Source: JAHEYF01 sp045805185
GTDB lineage: Bacteria; Bacteroidota; Bacteroidia; B-17B0; Aurantibacillaceae
Assembly (NCBI GenBank): GCA_045805185.1
Contig: JBJMLS010000199.1
Location: 1-18,873, forward strand
Direction of reading: 5' to 3'
DNA length: 18,873 bases
Positions 1-7,680 of the stretch are shown here, in pieces. The notes below the pieces were generated by a model. It worked only from the letters and a program-made list of their open reading frames with translations, did no database searches and was not told the DNA's origin. Every line of letters begins with the position of its first letter. Positions within the stretch are counted from its first letter, which is position 1. The position numbers and the translations under genes were made by a program.

Positions 1-834
1 AAGATCGCGGATAAGCTGGTATACAGTAAGTGGCGGGCCGCTCTGGGCGGAAATATTGTAGCCATTGCTTCGGGTGGCGCTGCACTACAGCCAAGGTTGG
101 CGCGCGTCTTTCTCTGTGCGAATATTGTGGTGCTTGAAGGATACGGTCTTACTGAAACCTGCGTTGTAGTAGCTGTAAATAATTTCGCTCCCGACAGTAT
201 CCGGATCGGAACAGTTGGCCCCGTAGTAGGCGAGAATAAAGTAAAGATAGCAGAGGATGGAGAGATCCTTGTGAAAGGGCCAAGCGTAATGATCGGTTAT
301 TACAAAAGACCCGAGGCTACCGCTGAAGTTATGGATGCCGAAGGCTGGTTCCATACAGGCGATATAGGCACATTTGTCGAAGATCGTTTTTTGAAGATCA
401 CAGACAGGAAGAAAGAGATCTTTAAAACATCTGCAGGAAAATACATTGCGCCTTTAATGATCGAAAATAAATTAAAAGAGAGCCGTTTTATAGAGCAATG
501 CATGGTAATAGGCGAAGGAGAAAAATTTGCCTCAGCCTTATTGGTTCCGGCTTTTGATTATGTAAAGGAATGGTGCAGGCAGAATAACATCGAGTATACC
601 GGGCCTGAGAATATCATCCTCAATAAGGAATTAAAGGCTGCCATCGCTAACGATGTGCGCGGAATGAACAGGGACCTTTCTCCTTTTGAACAGATCAAGC
701 GCCCCGAGCTGCTCTCCGGGTTCTGGAGCGTAGAAGGAGGTGAGCTTACACCCAAGCTCAGCCTGAAGCGTAAAGTAATAATGGAAAAATACAAAGATAC
801 CGTAGCGAAAATTTTTGCCTCCGGCGACGACTGA
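1..834 (+). CDS. Long-chain acyl-CoA synthetase (AMP-binding family), 3' part
   Basis: This is the C-terminal 277 residues of an AMP-forming long-chain fatty-acid CoA ligase, which activates fatty acids with ATP and CoA. The reading frame is open from base 1, so the gene starts upstream of the window; the first ATG inside it is not the start. Seen in order are an IASGGAAL segment, the adenylation motif EGYGLTET (about residues 47-54), GEILVKGPSVMIGYYKRPE, the hinge-type GWFHTGDIG, and the LKITDRKKEIFKTSAGKYIAP block typical of the FadD15-like subgroup. The C-terminus (LTPKLSLKRKVIMEKY) is also typical. Family members are about 590-600 residues, so roughly half is missing. A 66-bp gap separates it from folA. 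The family is certain; chain-length preference cannot be read from the sequence. Confidence 0.93.
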   Translation, partial: KIADKLVYSKWRAALGGNIVAIASGGAALQPRLARVFLCANIVVLEGYGLTETCVVVAVNNFAPDSIRIGTVGPVVGENKVKIAEDGEILVKGPSVMIGYYKRPEATAEVMDAEGWFHTGDIGTFVEDRFLKITDRKKEIFKTSAGKYIAPLMIENKLKESRFIEQCMVIGEGEKFASALLVPAFDYVKEWCRQNNIEYTGPENIILNKELKAAIANDVRGMNRDLSPFEQIKRPELLSGFWSVEGGELTPKLSLKRKVIMEKYKDTVAKIFASGDD

Positions 835-900
835 TCGACTTCATACTTCACTGTCATTACTCATGAATAATAACCCACAATTCTTAACCCCAGCAACGCA

Positions 901-1404
901 ATGAACATTTCCCTGATAGTAGCGGCTTCCGAGAACAACGTCATAGGTAAGAACAATACGCTTCCCTGGCATTTACCGGTTGATATGAAATTCTTTAAAG
1001 AAAAAACAACCGGGCATTGCATCATTACCGGGCGAAAAAATTACGAATCCATTCCTGATAAATTTCGCCCTTTGCCCAACCGGACCAATATTATAATTAC
1101 GCGGCAGGAGGATTATAAGGCGCCCGGAGCAATTGTTGTTGGCTCGGTGTACGAAGCGCTGGAAGCTGCGCGCGAAAAGAACGATAACGAAGTGTTTGTC
1201 ATTGGAGGCGCAGAGATCTTTAGGGAAACCATTGACGTATGCGATACCATTTACCTTACGCGCGTGCATGAGAACATAGAAGGTGATGTGTTCTTTACTC
1301 CGCTGAATTCAAAAGAGTGGAAACGGGTGGAAGGAAGTCCATATAAAGCCGACGAAAAGCATGCGCACGATCTTACCTTTGAAAAATATGTGAGGGTGAA
1401 GTGA
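901..1404 (+). CDS. folA: Dihydrofolate reductase
   Basis: A 167-residue protein, normal length for bacterial DHFR, which reduces dihydrofolate to tetrahydrofolate with NADPH in the cytoplasm. Visible landmarks are the IG pair at 15-16, the LPWHLPVD block with the catalytic acid at Asp28, the GRKNYESI NADPH-binding segment (44-51), LPNR with the folate-binding Arg61, and the VIGGAEIF glycine pair at 102-103. Residue 43 is Thr where most family members have Met before GRK, a mild oddity in the cofactor pocket. The ATG at 901 matches the usual N-terminus directly. The customary partner thyA is not next to it in this window; the upstream neighbour is an acyl-CoA synthetase. No Shine-Dalgarno sequence is visible. 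Confidence 0.96.
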   Translation: MNISLIVAASENNVIGKNNTLPWHLPVDMKFFKEKTTGHCIITGRKNYESIPDKFRPLPNRTNIIITRQEDYKAPGAIVVGSVYEALEAAREKNDNEVFVIGGAEIFRETIDVCDTIYLTRVHENIEGDVFFTPLNSKEWKRVEGSPYKADEKHAHDLTFEKYVRVK

Positions 1405-1407
1405 TTC

Positions 1408-1438
1408 TTGGAGATCGGGCTAATTCTAAGTATATTTG
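1408..1438 (+). promoter_or_regulatory. Bacteroidota-type promoter for the lipoprotein gene at 1486
   Basis: A TTG at 1408-1410 (-33 element) lies 20 bases before TATATTTG at 1431-1438, a full match to the TAnnTTTG -7 element known from Bacteroides and Flavobacterium. It begins just after the folA stop codon. Transcription would start near 1445, leaving a leader of about 40 bases before the ATG at 1486. This is the best-formed promoter in the window. Confidence 0.65.
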
Positions 1439-1485
1439 AATAAAGGTTCTCCGAAATTTAGTTATGGCTTATTAAAATATAAAGA

Positions 1486-2232
1486 ATGAGGCTCAGATTG
1501 CTTATATTTTTTATTGTAATTTTTGTTACTTCCTGTAAAAAGGATGTTGAGATTGGATTAGCTAAGCCAGAAAACAAGTTGAGCGTAGTAAGCCCATTAG
1601 ATACTACTACTACCAATCCGGTAGATACTACAGCAAATTCTAATGACACAACGAATACTGTACAATCATTAAATGATAGCATTCTTTACACAAATGCTTC
1701 AAACGTTATTCTGAATTCGGTGCTTTATTATTATCTTCATCCTGCGGGTTGCGGTTATGTCCCTTTTCCTTCGGATTCACTTGTGTTGGACTCTTTGGAT
1801 CTGGATGCCGATGGTATTTTTGATTACAGGTTCAAATCCCAAACTCAATACTATATTCAAAGCGCTTCTAATCCGTGCGTAAATTATCATTTCTATCGTG
1901 ATATTATAGGATTGAACCCTACAGACTCAGTAGGTGTATTGATGAACCAGTACCATGGCGTAAAATTATTATCCGCAGGAGATACTATTGACGACCGTCT
2001 TATTTTTTTTCCAGGCGCTCCTTTCAGTCTTACGGCTACAATGGCCGCTTATAATGGATTTACCAATTCTATTGCAGGCGATAAATTCATAGCCATTAAA
2101 AAAGTAACAAATAACAATACAATGTTTGGCTGGATACGGCTGGATAGCATTGGCGGCAATGGTTTAATAATTAAGGATTTTGCAGTCAACCGGGCCGATA
2201 AGAGAGCAATTGCCTGCGGGCAAACTCAATGA
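1486..2232 (+). CDS. Predicted lipoprotein of unknown function
   Basis: A 248-residue protein with a short hydrophobic signal peptide ending in a lipobox-like FVTSC, so Cys17 is the likely lipidation site. A Thr/Asn/Asp-rich linker follows (about residues 37-63). Next come a calcium-loop-like DLDADGIFDYRF near residue 104 and a C-terminal half with FIAIKK, FGWIRLDS and IIKDFAVN, ending in GQTQ. This layout (DxDxDG, then a GWIRL strand, then KDFA and a terminal GQ) resembles a group of secreted proteins I know from Bacteroidota, but no function is established for it. It has its own promoter and is convergent with the gene at 2291. Its base composition looks more AT-rich than its neighbours, by eye. 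Lipoprotein status is well supported; function is unknown. Confidence 0.85.
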   Translation: MRLRLLIFFIVIFVTSCKKDVEIGLAKPENKLSVVSPLDTTTTNPVDTTANSNDTTNTVQSLNDSILYTNASNVILNSVLYYYLHPAGCGYVPFPSDSLVLDSLDLDADGIFDYRFKSQTQYYIQSASNPCVNYHFYRDIIGLNPTDSVGVLMNQYHGVKLLSAGDTIDDRLIFFPGAPFSLTATMAAYNGFTNSIAGDKFIAIKKVTNNNTMFGWIRLDSIGGNGLIIKDFAVNRADKRAIACGQTQ

Positions 2233-2290
2233 TATTTCCTCAAAGGTGACTTAGCAATAGTTAAGGTAGTGCCTCAGAGAGTTGTGTAGC

Positions 2291-3043
2291 TTAGCCTTCG
2301 TATTTCTTCAACTCCAGCTCATTCCCGTCAAACACCGCATACGTATTGTAATTGATCCATTCTCCAAGGTTAATGTAACGGCTGTTTTCACCGGGTTTTA
2401 GATCAAGGGGAAGGTGCCGGTGGCCGAAAATAAAATAATCAAAATGTTCCTTCTTTAATATTTCCTGGCAATAGAGGTAGAGCCATTCTTTCTCCGAACC
2501 ATTATAAATTTCATCATCATTACCCGTACTCTCTTTTTTGTAACGACTGGTTGCTTTAGCGATCTTAAAGGAAAGATTAGGATGCAGCCTGGAATAGAAC
2601 CATTGTGCGATCCTGCTCGTGAACAGTCTTTTAAGCAGCTTATATCCTTTATCTCCGGGGCCAAGACCATCGCCGTGGCCAATGAAAAATTTTTTTCCAG
2701 CGAATTCGCGGATGATGGGTTCGCGGTGGATCTGCACACCGACCTCCTGTGGCAGGTAATCGAACATCCACACGTCATGATTACCTGTAAAAACATGAAC
2801 CGGGATTCCACTGTCCGTTATTTCGGCAATTTTTCCAAGCAGGCGAACAGATCCTTTCGGTACAGTGTATTTGTGCTCGTACCAGAAATCAAACAGATCC
2901 CCCACCAGGAAAATTTCTTTTGCATCCTTCTTCACCTCATCCAGCCAGCTCACCACGCGTTTTTCACGGGCAAGACTGATCTCATGAGTAGGAACTCCCA
3001 AATGAAAATCCGATGCGAAATAAATTTTGCTTCTGCTGTTCAT
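2291..3043 (-). CDS. lpxH: LpxH-like UDP-2,3-diacylglucosamine diphosphatase / metallophosphoesterase
   Basis: A 250-residue calcineurin-like phosphoesterase. The two-metal ligands are all visible: Asp12-x-His14 (SDFHLG), Asp49 in GDLFDFW, Asn88-His89 in GNHD, His123 in GHGDG and His208/His210 in FGHRH. The GDLFDFWYE signature and the length fit LpxH, which cleaves UDP-2,3-diacylglucosamine to lipid X in lipid A synthesis at the inner membrane. It is the last gene of the unit tlpA-like / M1 peptidase / this gene, and its ATG lies one base after the TAA of the peptidase gene, so translational coupling is likely. A generic LpxH-family phosphoesterase with another substrate cannot be excluded, because many Bacteroidota carry related homologues. 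Confidence 0.85.
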   Translation of the reverse strand: MNSRSKIYFASDFHLGVPTHEISLAREKRVVSWLDEVKKDAKEIFLVGDLFDFWYEHKYTVPKGSVRLLGKIAEITDSGIPVHVFTGNHDVWMFDYLPQEVGVQIHREPIIREFAGKKFFIGHGDGLGPGDKGYKLLKRLFTSRIAQWFYSRLHPNLSFKIAKATSRYKKESTGNDDEIYNGSEKEWLYLYCQEILKKEHFDYFIFGHRHLPLDLKPGENSRYINLGEWINYNTYAVFDGNELELKKYEG

Positions 3044-3044
3044 T

Positions 3045-6000
3045 TTAAAAAGGTAGATTATCCTTGATCAGTGTTACGGGATTTGCCGCTTTTAAATTCA
3101 GCTTGAAGCGGATCATATCAATAAAGCGCGTATTGTCATTGTTCGAGTTGATAGCGTCAATAATATTCTTTGAATTGATCAGCGGGATGTATACTTCTGC
3201 AATATTTGTGACCAGAGGAATTTCAATACCCCCGCTGTACATGAATTCAGGTGCAGTAATTCCCTGGCTTACACCGGCAGGACCAATATTAATGACATGC
3301 GTGCTGTAAACGCCGGCGTCAAAATAAAGCAGCAAAGGAAACTTATAGATTTTAGGCGATTTTATATTGACCGAGCTGAGCCAATTATCACTTTGTCCCA
3401 GCGGGCTCCAGATCTTGAATGCGCCGTCTGTTTCCGTGAATTGCTGAAAGCCCAGTTGCGGCGCTCCATAGGCGCTTCTTGCAAAATAAATATTATCGTA
3501 AAAATAATCCTGGTAGCCCGTTTGCCCGCTCATCCGGAAGCGGTAGTCGCCTGTGTAGAGATCGCGCCTGAACATCATTCCTGCAAAAAAGCGAATGTCG
3601 ACAGACTTCTTCTTACTGATGTTAATTGAATAATTTGCTGTCAGCGATGCTTTACGCATTCCATCCCCATCCTGGTAATTCAAGCGGATAGAATAAGGAT
3701 TAATCGCCCTGTTATTATTCAACAGGTAATTTACATCATGATAAAAATAGGTAGTGTTCGTTTTTTGCATTCCTAAAGTTTCGAATGCGCCGCCGTACGA
3801 ATCTTTATTCAGAATAATAAAACGGTAATTGAGACTCTGGCTTAATGTGCTTCTTGCGTGTTTTTTTCTAAAGTCGATATTGATGTAGGGTTCAATTTTT
3901 TGATAATTCAACGCGAAGCCTGCTGAACTCTCATTCAGGTAAGCAAAGCGCGCAGCTCTTGCGCCGACAGAAACCTGCTGTATTAGCTTCTCTTTTGAAA
4001 GAATATTGAACTGGAGCTTTCCATAACCTGTAAGATCTTTTGTTCCGAAAGCAAACATGGGCATCAGGTCGAACTCCATTTTTTTCTGGAAGAGGAAATG
4101 ATTATACAATGCGGCGCCCGCCATAAATTTATTATATTCGTTATAACCGATCACCGGCGACCAGAATCCCTGTGTCTTCCTCGGATTATCTATAGCGGCT
4201 ATTAGATTCAGCTTGAGCGGTTCGGTTTTCTTGAAGAGGCCCTTCGTACGGATGGTATTGTTTTTCCTGTTGAGTTCCGGCATAAATCCGAAATAATCGA
4301 TCCTGAACTCATCGATCTCTGAAGGGGGAAAATTAAGTACTTTCTTTCCATCGAAGCCGTCGTACCATACCATTCCGATTATCTCCCCTTTTTTGAGGCC
4401 GCATAAGGCAACAGGACCTTTGATCTGCCCCGTATTCTTTACAACAATTTCATAGTTCCCGTCCTGTAGTTTTTTACTGCTGCATACTTTATAATCCAGT
4501 TTTTTTGTTGTGCAGATCAGGTCATCAAAGAACCAGGAAAGGTCTTTTTCACTGAAATATTCCAGCGTTTTTCTCAGGTCGTTTGGCTGAGGGTGCCTGA
4601 ATTTCCATTGATCAAAATAAAACTGCATGGCGCGGTCAAAATCATTTTCACTCATGTATTGCATCAGGTAATCGAAAAGGATCGCCGTTTTGGAATAGAC
4701 AATGGCCCCGTAGTTCAATTCGGAATAATCTTTTGAATGCAGTTCGCAGGGCTGATCAATTCCCAGGTTTGCGGAGTATTTGTAAAGAAATTCGTATTGC
4801 GCCTTGTGCTTGTATTGATTTGCTTCGAAAAGAGTAAAAGTACTGTCGCGGCCGAGCGCTGCAGCTATTGTAGCTCCCGGGTATTTTGTACGGATGTAAC
4901 GGAGCTCATTAAACGAATTGATCCCTTCATCCATCCAGGCATGAACGCGTTCATTTGAGCCCAGCATTCCATAAAACCAGTTATGACCAACTTCGTGCAT
5001 GATCACTGTTTCAAGCTCAAAGTCTCCGCCCGCGCCGCCGATCACCGTAATGTTCGGGTATTCCATTCCACCTCCGGCGCTAATGGTCCCGTCAACCGCA
5101 GTTACATGTTTGTATTGATAATCGCCGTTCCAGAGTGAGTAAAAAAAAGTAGCATCGTTCAGGTAGGCGATGGCGTTCTGCCAAAGTTCTATTTCCTGGT
5201 TCGTGAACATTGCCCAGGTTGTAACATTGCGCCTGCTATAGGGTAAGGTAACTTCGCCCTTCAATACATTGTAACGCTTATCGCAGAACCAGGCAAAGTC
5301 ATGTACATTGTTCTGTTTGAAGCGAAGTGTTTTAAATTCCTTGTCGGAGATGGGAAATGACATATCCGGTTTGGAAATATATTTCTGGTTACGCAGCTCC
5401 GATAATTTTTTTTCAGTTGCGCGGATCTTCTCGTCCAGCCAGGCCATCTCCTCCGCTGCATCCGCCATGTCGCCTGTAGCACCAAGCACATAATTTTTTG
5501 GCACAGTAATGCTTACATCAAAGCTCCCGAATTCCGAATAAAATTCCCCTTGGTTAAGGTAAGGCATCTGGTTCCATCCGTTAAGATCGTAAACTGCAGG
5601 CTTCGGATACCATTGTGTTATGGTGTAGGCCTGGCCAATGTGACCCAGGCGGGAGATCTTTCCGGAAGGGATCTTTACATGAAACGGTGTTGTGATAACG
5701 ATCTTTTGTCCCGGCTTCAGCGGCTCGTTGAGGACCAGCTTTGCGATATCAATGTTATCCTTATCGTATTCCAGCTTCGCGCTCAGGTCATTCACTTTAA
5801 AGTCCAGGCTATCGATATACCCGAGCTCTTCGGGTTTTGCATAATACATTTCCGTGCTTCCGCCTTCGAGTAATTGTTTGGCCAGCGCGGTTTTTTGGTT
5901 CTTGTAAGCATTGGGCCAAAGGTGCATATAAATGAACCCGAGCTCCGTATTGGAATTATTGGTGTATTCCATGCGCTCGAATGCGCTCAGCTCATGCGTT

Positions 6001-6119
6001 GCGTCGTTAAGCTTTACACTGATGGAATAATTTACTTCCTGCTGAAAATAGCCCTGCGCCATGATCGGCGACACGGCAAATAAGAGAAAAAATGAAAGGA
6101 GGTTCTTCACCTTGCGCAT
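3045..6119 (-). CDS. M1-family zinc metallopeptidase with predicted C-terminal outer-membrane barrel
   Basis: A 1024-residue secreted protein with signal peptide at residues 1-21 (ending in MAQ). The M1 aminopeptidase core is clear: GGGMEYP at 349-355 in place of the classical GAMEN, HEVGH at 375-379, the second zinc ligand Glu398 in WMDEGIN (exact HExxH-x18-E spacing) and a probable transition-state Tyr475. Residues from about 655 to the end are not peptidase-like; they show many alternating polar/aromatic segments and end in a series of amphipathic strands, which I read as a beta-barrel. The start at 6119 is chosen because a longer upstream reading puts 22 non-signal residues before MRKVKNLL and overlaps the previous gene. 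The ATG lies one base after the TAA of the TlpA-like gene. A coiled-coil-like insertion sits at about 218-245. Confidence 0.88.
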   Translation of the reverse strand: MRKVKNLLSFFLLFAVSPIMAQGYFQQEVNYSISVKLNDATHELSAFERMEYTNNSNTELGFIYMHLWPNAYKNQKTALAKQLLEGGSTEMYYAKPEELGYIDSLDFKVNDLSAKLEYDKDNIDIAKLVLNEPLKPGQKIVITTPFHVKIPSGKISRLGHIGQAYTITQWYPKPAVYDLNGWNQMPYLNQGEFYSEFGSFDVSITVPKNYVLGATGDMADAAEEMAWLDEKIRATEKKLSELRNQKYISKPDMSFPISDKEFKTLRFKQNNVHDFAWFCDKRYNVLKGEVTLPYSRRNVTTWAMFTNQEIELWQNAIAYLNDATFFYSLWNGDYQYKHVTAVDGTISAGGGMEYPNITVIGGAGGDFELETVIMHEVGHNWFYGMLGSNERVHAWMDEGINSFNELRYIRTKYPGATIAAALGRDSTFTLFEANQYKHKAQYEFLYKYSANLGIDQPCELHSKDYSELNYGAIVYSKTAILFDYLMQYMSENDFDRAMQFYFDQWKFRHPQPNDLRKTLEYFSEKDLSWFFDDLICTTKKLDYKVCSSKKLQDGNYEIVVKNTGQIKGPVALCGLKKGEIIGMVWYDGFDGKKVLNFPPSEIDEFRIDYFGFMPELNRKNNTIRTKGLFKKTEPLKLNLIAAIDNPRKTQGFWSPVIGYNEYNKFMAGAALYNHFLFQKKMEFDLMPMFAFGTKDLTGYGKLQFNILSKEKLIQQVSVGARAARFAYLNESSAGFALNYQKIEPYINIDFRKKHARSTLSQSLNYRFIILNKDSYGGAFETLGMQKTNTTYFYHDVNYLLNNNRAINPYSIRLNYQDGDGMRKASLTANYSINISKKKSVDIRFFAGMMFRRDLYTGDYRFRMSGQTGYQDYFYDNIYFARSAYGAPQLGFQQFTETDGAFKIWSPLGQSDNWLSSVNIKSPKIYKFPLLLYFDAGVYSTHVINIGPAGVSQGITAPEFMYSGGIEIPLVTNIAEVYIPLINSKNIIDAINSNNDNTRFIDMIRFKLNLKAANPVTLIKDNLPF

Positions 6120-6120
6120 T

Positions 6121-7284
6121 TTATTTTCCGAGTAATTGCTCCAGTTTTTCTTCCAAGCCTGCGCCACGAAGGCCTTTGGCAACAATATTTCCTGCCTTAT
6201 CTACCAGTATGGTAAAAGGAATCGAGTTAATATTGAATTGTTTGCATACAGATGAGTTCCATCCGCCAAGATCTGATACATGGTGCCAGCTGAGTCCGTC
6301 CTTTTCTATTGCCCTCATCCATTTTTCCTTGTCATCATCAAGAGATACACTATAAATGTCAAATCCTTTCTTGTTGTATTTGTTATAAAGTCGGACAACG
6401 TTTGGATTTTCTTTACGGCAGGGTCCGCACCAGCTGGCCCAGAAATCAACCAATACAACTTTACCTTTTAAGGAAGATAAAGCCAGAGCTTTGCCATTCA
6501 CGTCATTCAGTTTAATGTCAGGCATGGCTGCCCCGTTTGGAAGGATCTTATTTTGCGCTTCCTGGAGACCGAACTGTTGTTTATACATATCGATATTCTT
6601 TTTCAGTTGTTGCGCGTACATCGAAGAAGGATATTTAGCGCTGAGGGCTTTTTCAACTTTTTCATAAGTAGAAAGATTTTTTTCAATGTTAATGTTATTG
6701 AAGGCGCTGAAGTTTGCAATAGTTCCGGGGAATTCTTCTACCTTTTTGATCAGGGCGGGAGTGCTGCGCTCCAGTATATTCATATATGCCACTTCGGCAA
6801 TGTTGTTCAGCGAATCCATTTTGAGTGAATCCATCCGTATGCTCATCATGGTTTCGTTCAGACTCGCTTTTAAGGAATCAAGGGAAGAGGTTGATTTCTG
6901 CAGAATATCATTAAGCTCGATAAATTGTTTAGTATCAGGCGAACCTTCCGCGGAATAATTTTTTCCGAGGGCTTTTGCATCACCTTTAAAAGTAATGCTC
7001 TGTGTAGAATCTGTCACCAAGACCGCAAAATTCGCATCATTGATCTTTAGCCGGTAGAAATCCATTTGCTTAGGACCGGCATTGGTAAAACTGAAATTTC
7101 CATTTTCATCCACTGAAGCGGAATCAATAAAAATATATCCCTGAGGCGACATGCGTTCCAGTACGATTGTCTCTCCTGCTGAATTGGTTAAAGTTCCTGA
7201 GATCGAAGACGATCCGTTCTTTCCGGAATTTCCGCAAGAGGCAAAAAAAGCCGTTACAATAAAAAGTGCGATTATTTTTTTCAT
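6121..7284 (-). CDS. DUF4369/TlpA-type thiol-disulfide lipoprotein
   Basis: A 387-residue lipoprotein with signal and lipobox FFASC (Cys17). Residues about 27-110 look like the DUF4369 N-terminal beta domain (SISGTL, GNFSFTN). A helical segment follows (about 120-245), then a TlpA/AhpC-type thioredoxin fold with WCGPC at 285-289, SIPFTILVD with the cis-Pro at 356, and GLRG near the end. Such proteins are periplasmic thiol-disulfide oxidoreductases on the membrane. The start is set at the signal-peptide Met (7284) rather than 15 codons earlier. It is the first gene of a three-gene unit (with M1 peptidase and LpxH-like genes) and lies downstream of the repeat array. I found no convincing -7/-33 promoter in the bases directly upstream. 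Confidence 0.9.
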   Translation of the reverse strand: MKKIIALFIVTAFFASCGNSGKNGSSSISGTLTNSAGETIVLERMSPQGYIFIDSASVDENGNFSFTNAGPKQMDFYRLKINDANFAVLVTDSTQSITFKGDAKALGKNYSAEGSPDTKQFIELNDILQKSTSSLDSLKASLNETMMSIRMDSLKMDSLNNIAEVAYMNILERSTPALIKKVEEFPGTIANFSAFNNINIEKNLSTYEKVEKALSAKYPSSMYAQQLKKNIDMYKQQFGLQEAQNKILPNGAAMPDIKLNDVNGKALALSSLKGKVVLVDFWASWCGPCRKENPNVVRLYNKYNKKGFDIYSVSLDDDKEKWMRAIEKDGLSWHHVSDLGGWNSSVCKQFNINSIPFTILVDKAGNIVAKGLRGAGLEEKLEQLLGK

Positions 7285-7344
7285 AGGTTTAATTTCTTTT
7301 TTGTTCCGGTTGACTTTGGCCACCGGCATATTCCATTTTTCCGC

Positions 7345-7677
7345 TGCTTCGGCCTCGCTCTTCAGCAGTTATTCGGTCACTGGCAACCACTTCGCTCTTC
7401 ACCGGTTATCAGCACCGCTACTTCGGCTCCGCTCAGGCAGCGGTTATTTGGCCTGATAATCACTTCCTCTTCACCGGTTATCCAGCACCGCTACTTCGGC
7501 TCCGCTCAGGCAGCGGTTATTTGGCCTGATAATCACTTCGCTCTTCACCGGTTCTGCATGTCATTTGATCCGGTACTTCGGCTCCGCTCTTCACCGGTTA
7601 TTTTGGCCACTGGTAACCACTTCGCTCTTCACCGGTTTCTGCATGTCATTTGATCCGGTAGCTGAGCGGAGCCGAAG
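7345..7677. repeat. Degenerate tandem repeat array with 73-bp higher-order repeat, ending in an inverted core copy
   Basis: The 393 bases between the tlpA-like start (7284) and the gatB stop (7678) hold no credible gene. They contain about eight degenerate units that share ACTTCG...CTC followed mostly by TTCACCGGTTAT or AGGCAGCGGTTAT, beginning near 7345, 7389, 7420, 7462, 7493, 7535, 7575 and 7619. A 69-70-bp block at 7411-7479 recurs at 7484-7553 with one base difference. A second block, CTGCATGTCATTTGATCCGG, occurs near 7554 and 7639. The 16-base core CTTCGGCTCCGCTCAG is exact at 7421 and 7494, truncated at 7576, and inverted at 7662-7677. Some units can form small hairpins (CCGCT at 7415-7419 with AGCGG at 7439-7443). 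It resembles a dispersed intergenic repeat that has expanded locally. Confidence 0.88.
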
Positions 7678-7680
7678 CTA
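7657..7680 (-). other. Imperfect hairpin overlapping the gatB stop codon
   Basis: On the - strand the gatB stop TAG is part of GTAGCT, which pairs with AGCTAC about 12 bases later, giving a 6-bp stem around the inverted core copy. It could act as a 3' end structure for gatB mRNA, but no T-tract follows, so it is not a standard intrinsic terminator. Confidence 0.4.

Noticed and set aside
97..834. Acyl-CoA synthetase starting at the internal start codon near 97
   Set aside because: The frame is open from base 1 and encodes conserved family sequence upstream of it, so the gene is cut by the window edge.
2233..2290. Bidirectional terminator between the convergent lipoprotein and LpxH-like genes
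   Set aside because: Only short, bulged pairing is possible and there is no T-tract on either strand.
6120..6185. Longer start for the M1 peptidase
   Set aside because: It would overlap the previous gene by 63 bases and put 22 non-conserved residues before a normal signal peptide.
7345..7677. CRISPR array
   Set aside because: The units differ in length and sequence, the intervening bases are themselves repeated, and no cas genes are nearby, so there are no unique spacers between constant repeats.
7151..7677. Small coding genes on the + strand across the repeat array
   Set aside because: The open frames run through the start of the tlpA-type gene and the repeats, give Leu/Arg/Ser-rich nonsense and have no start signal, so they are by-products of repeat composition.
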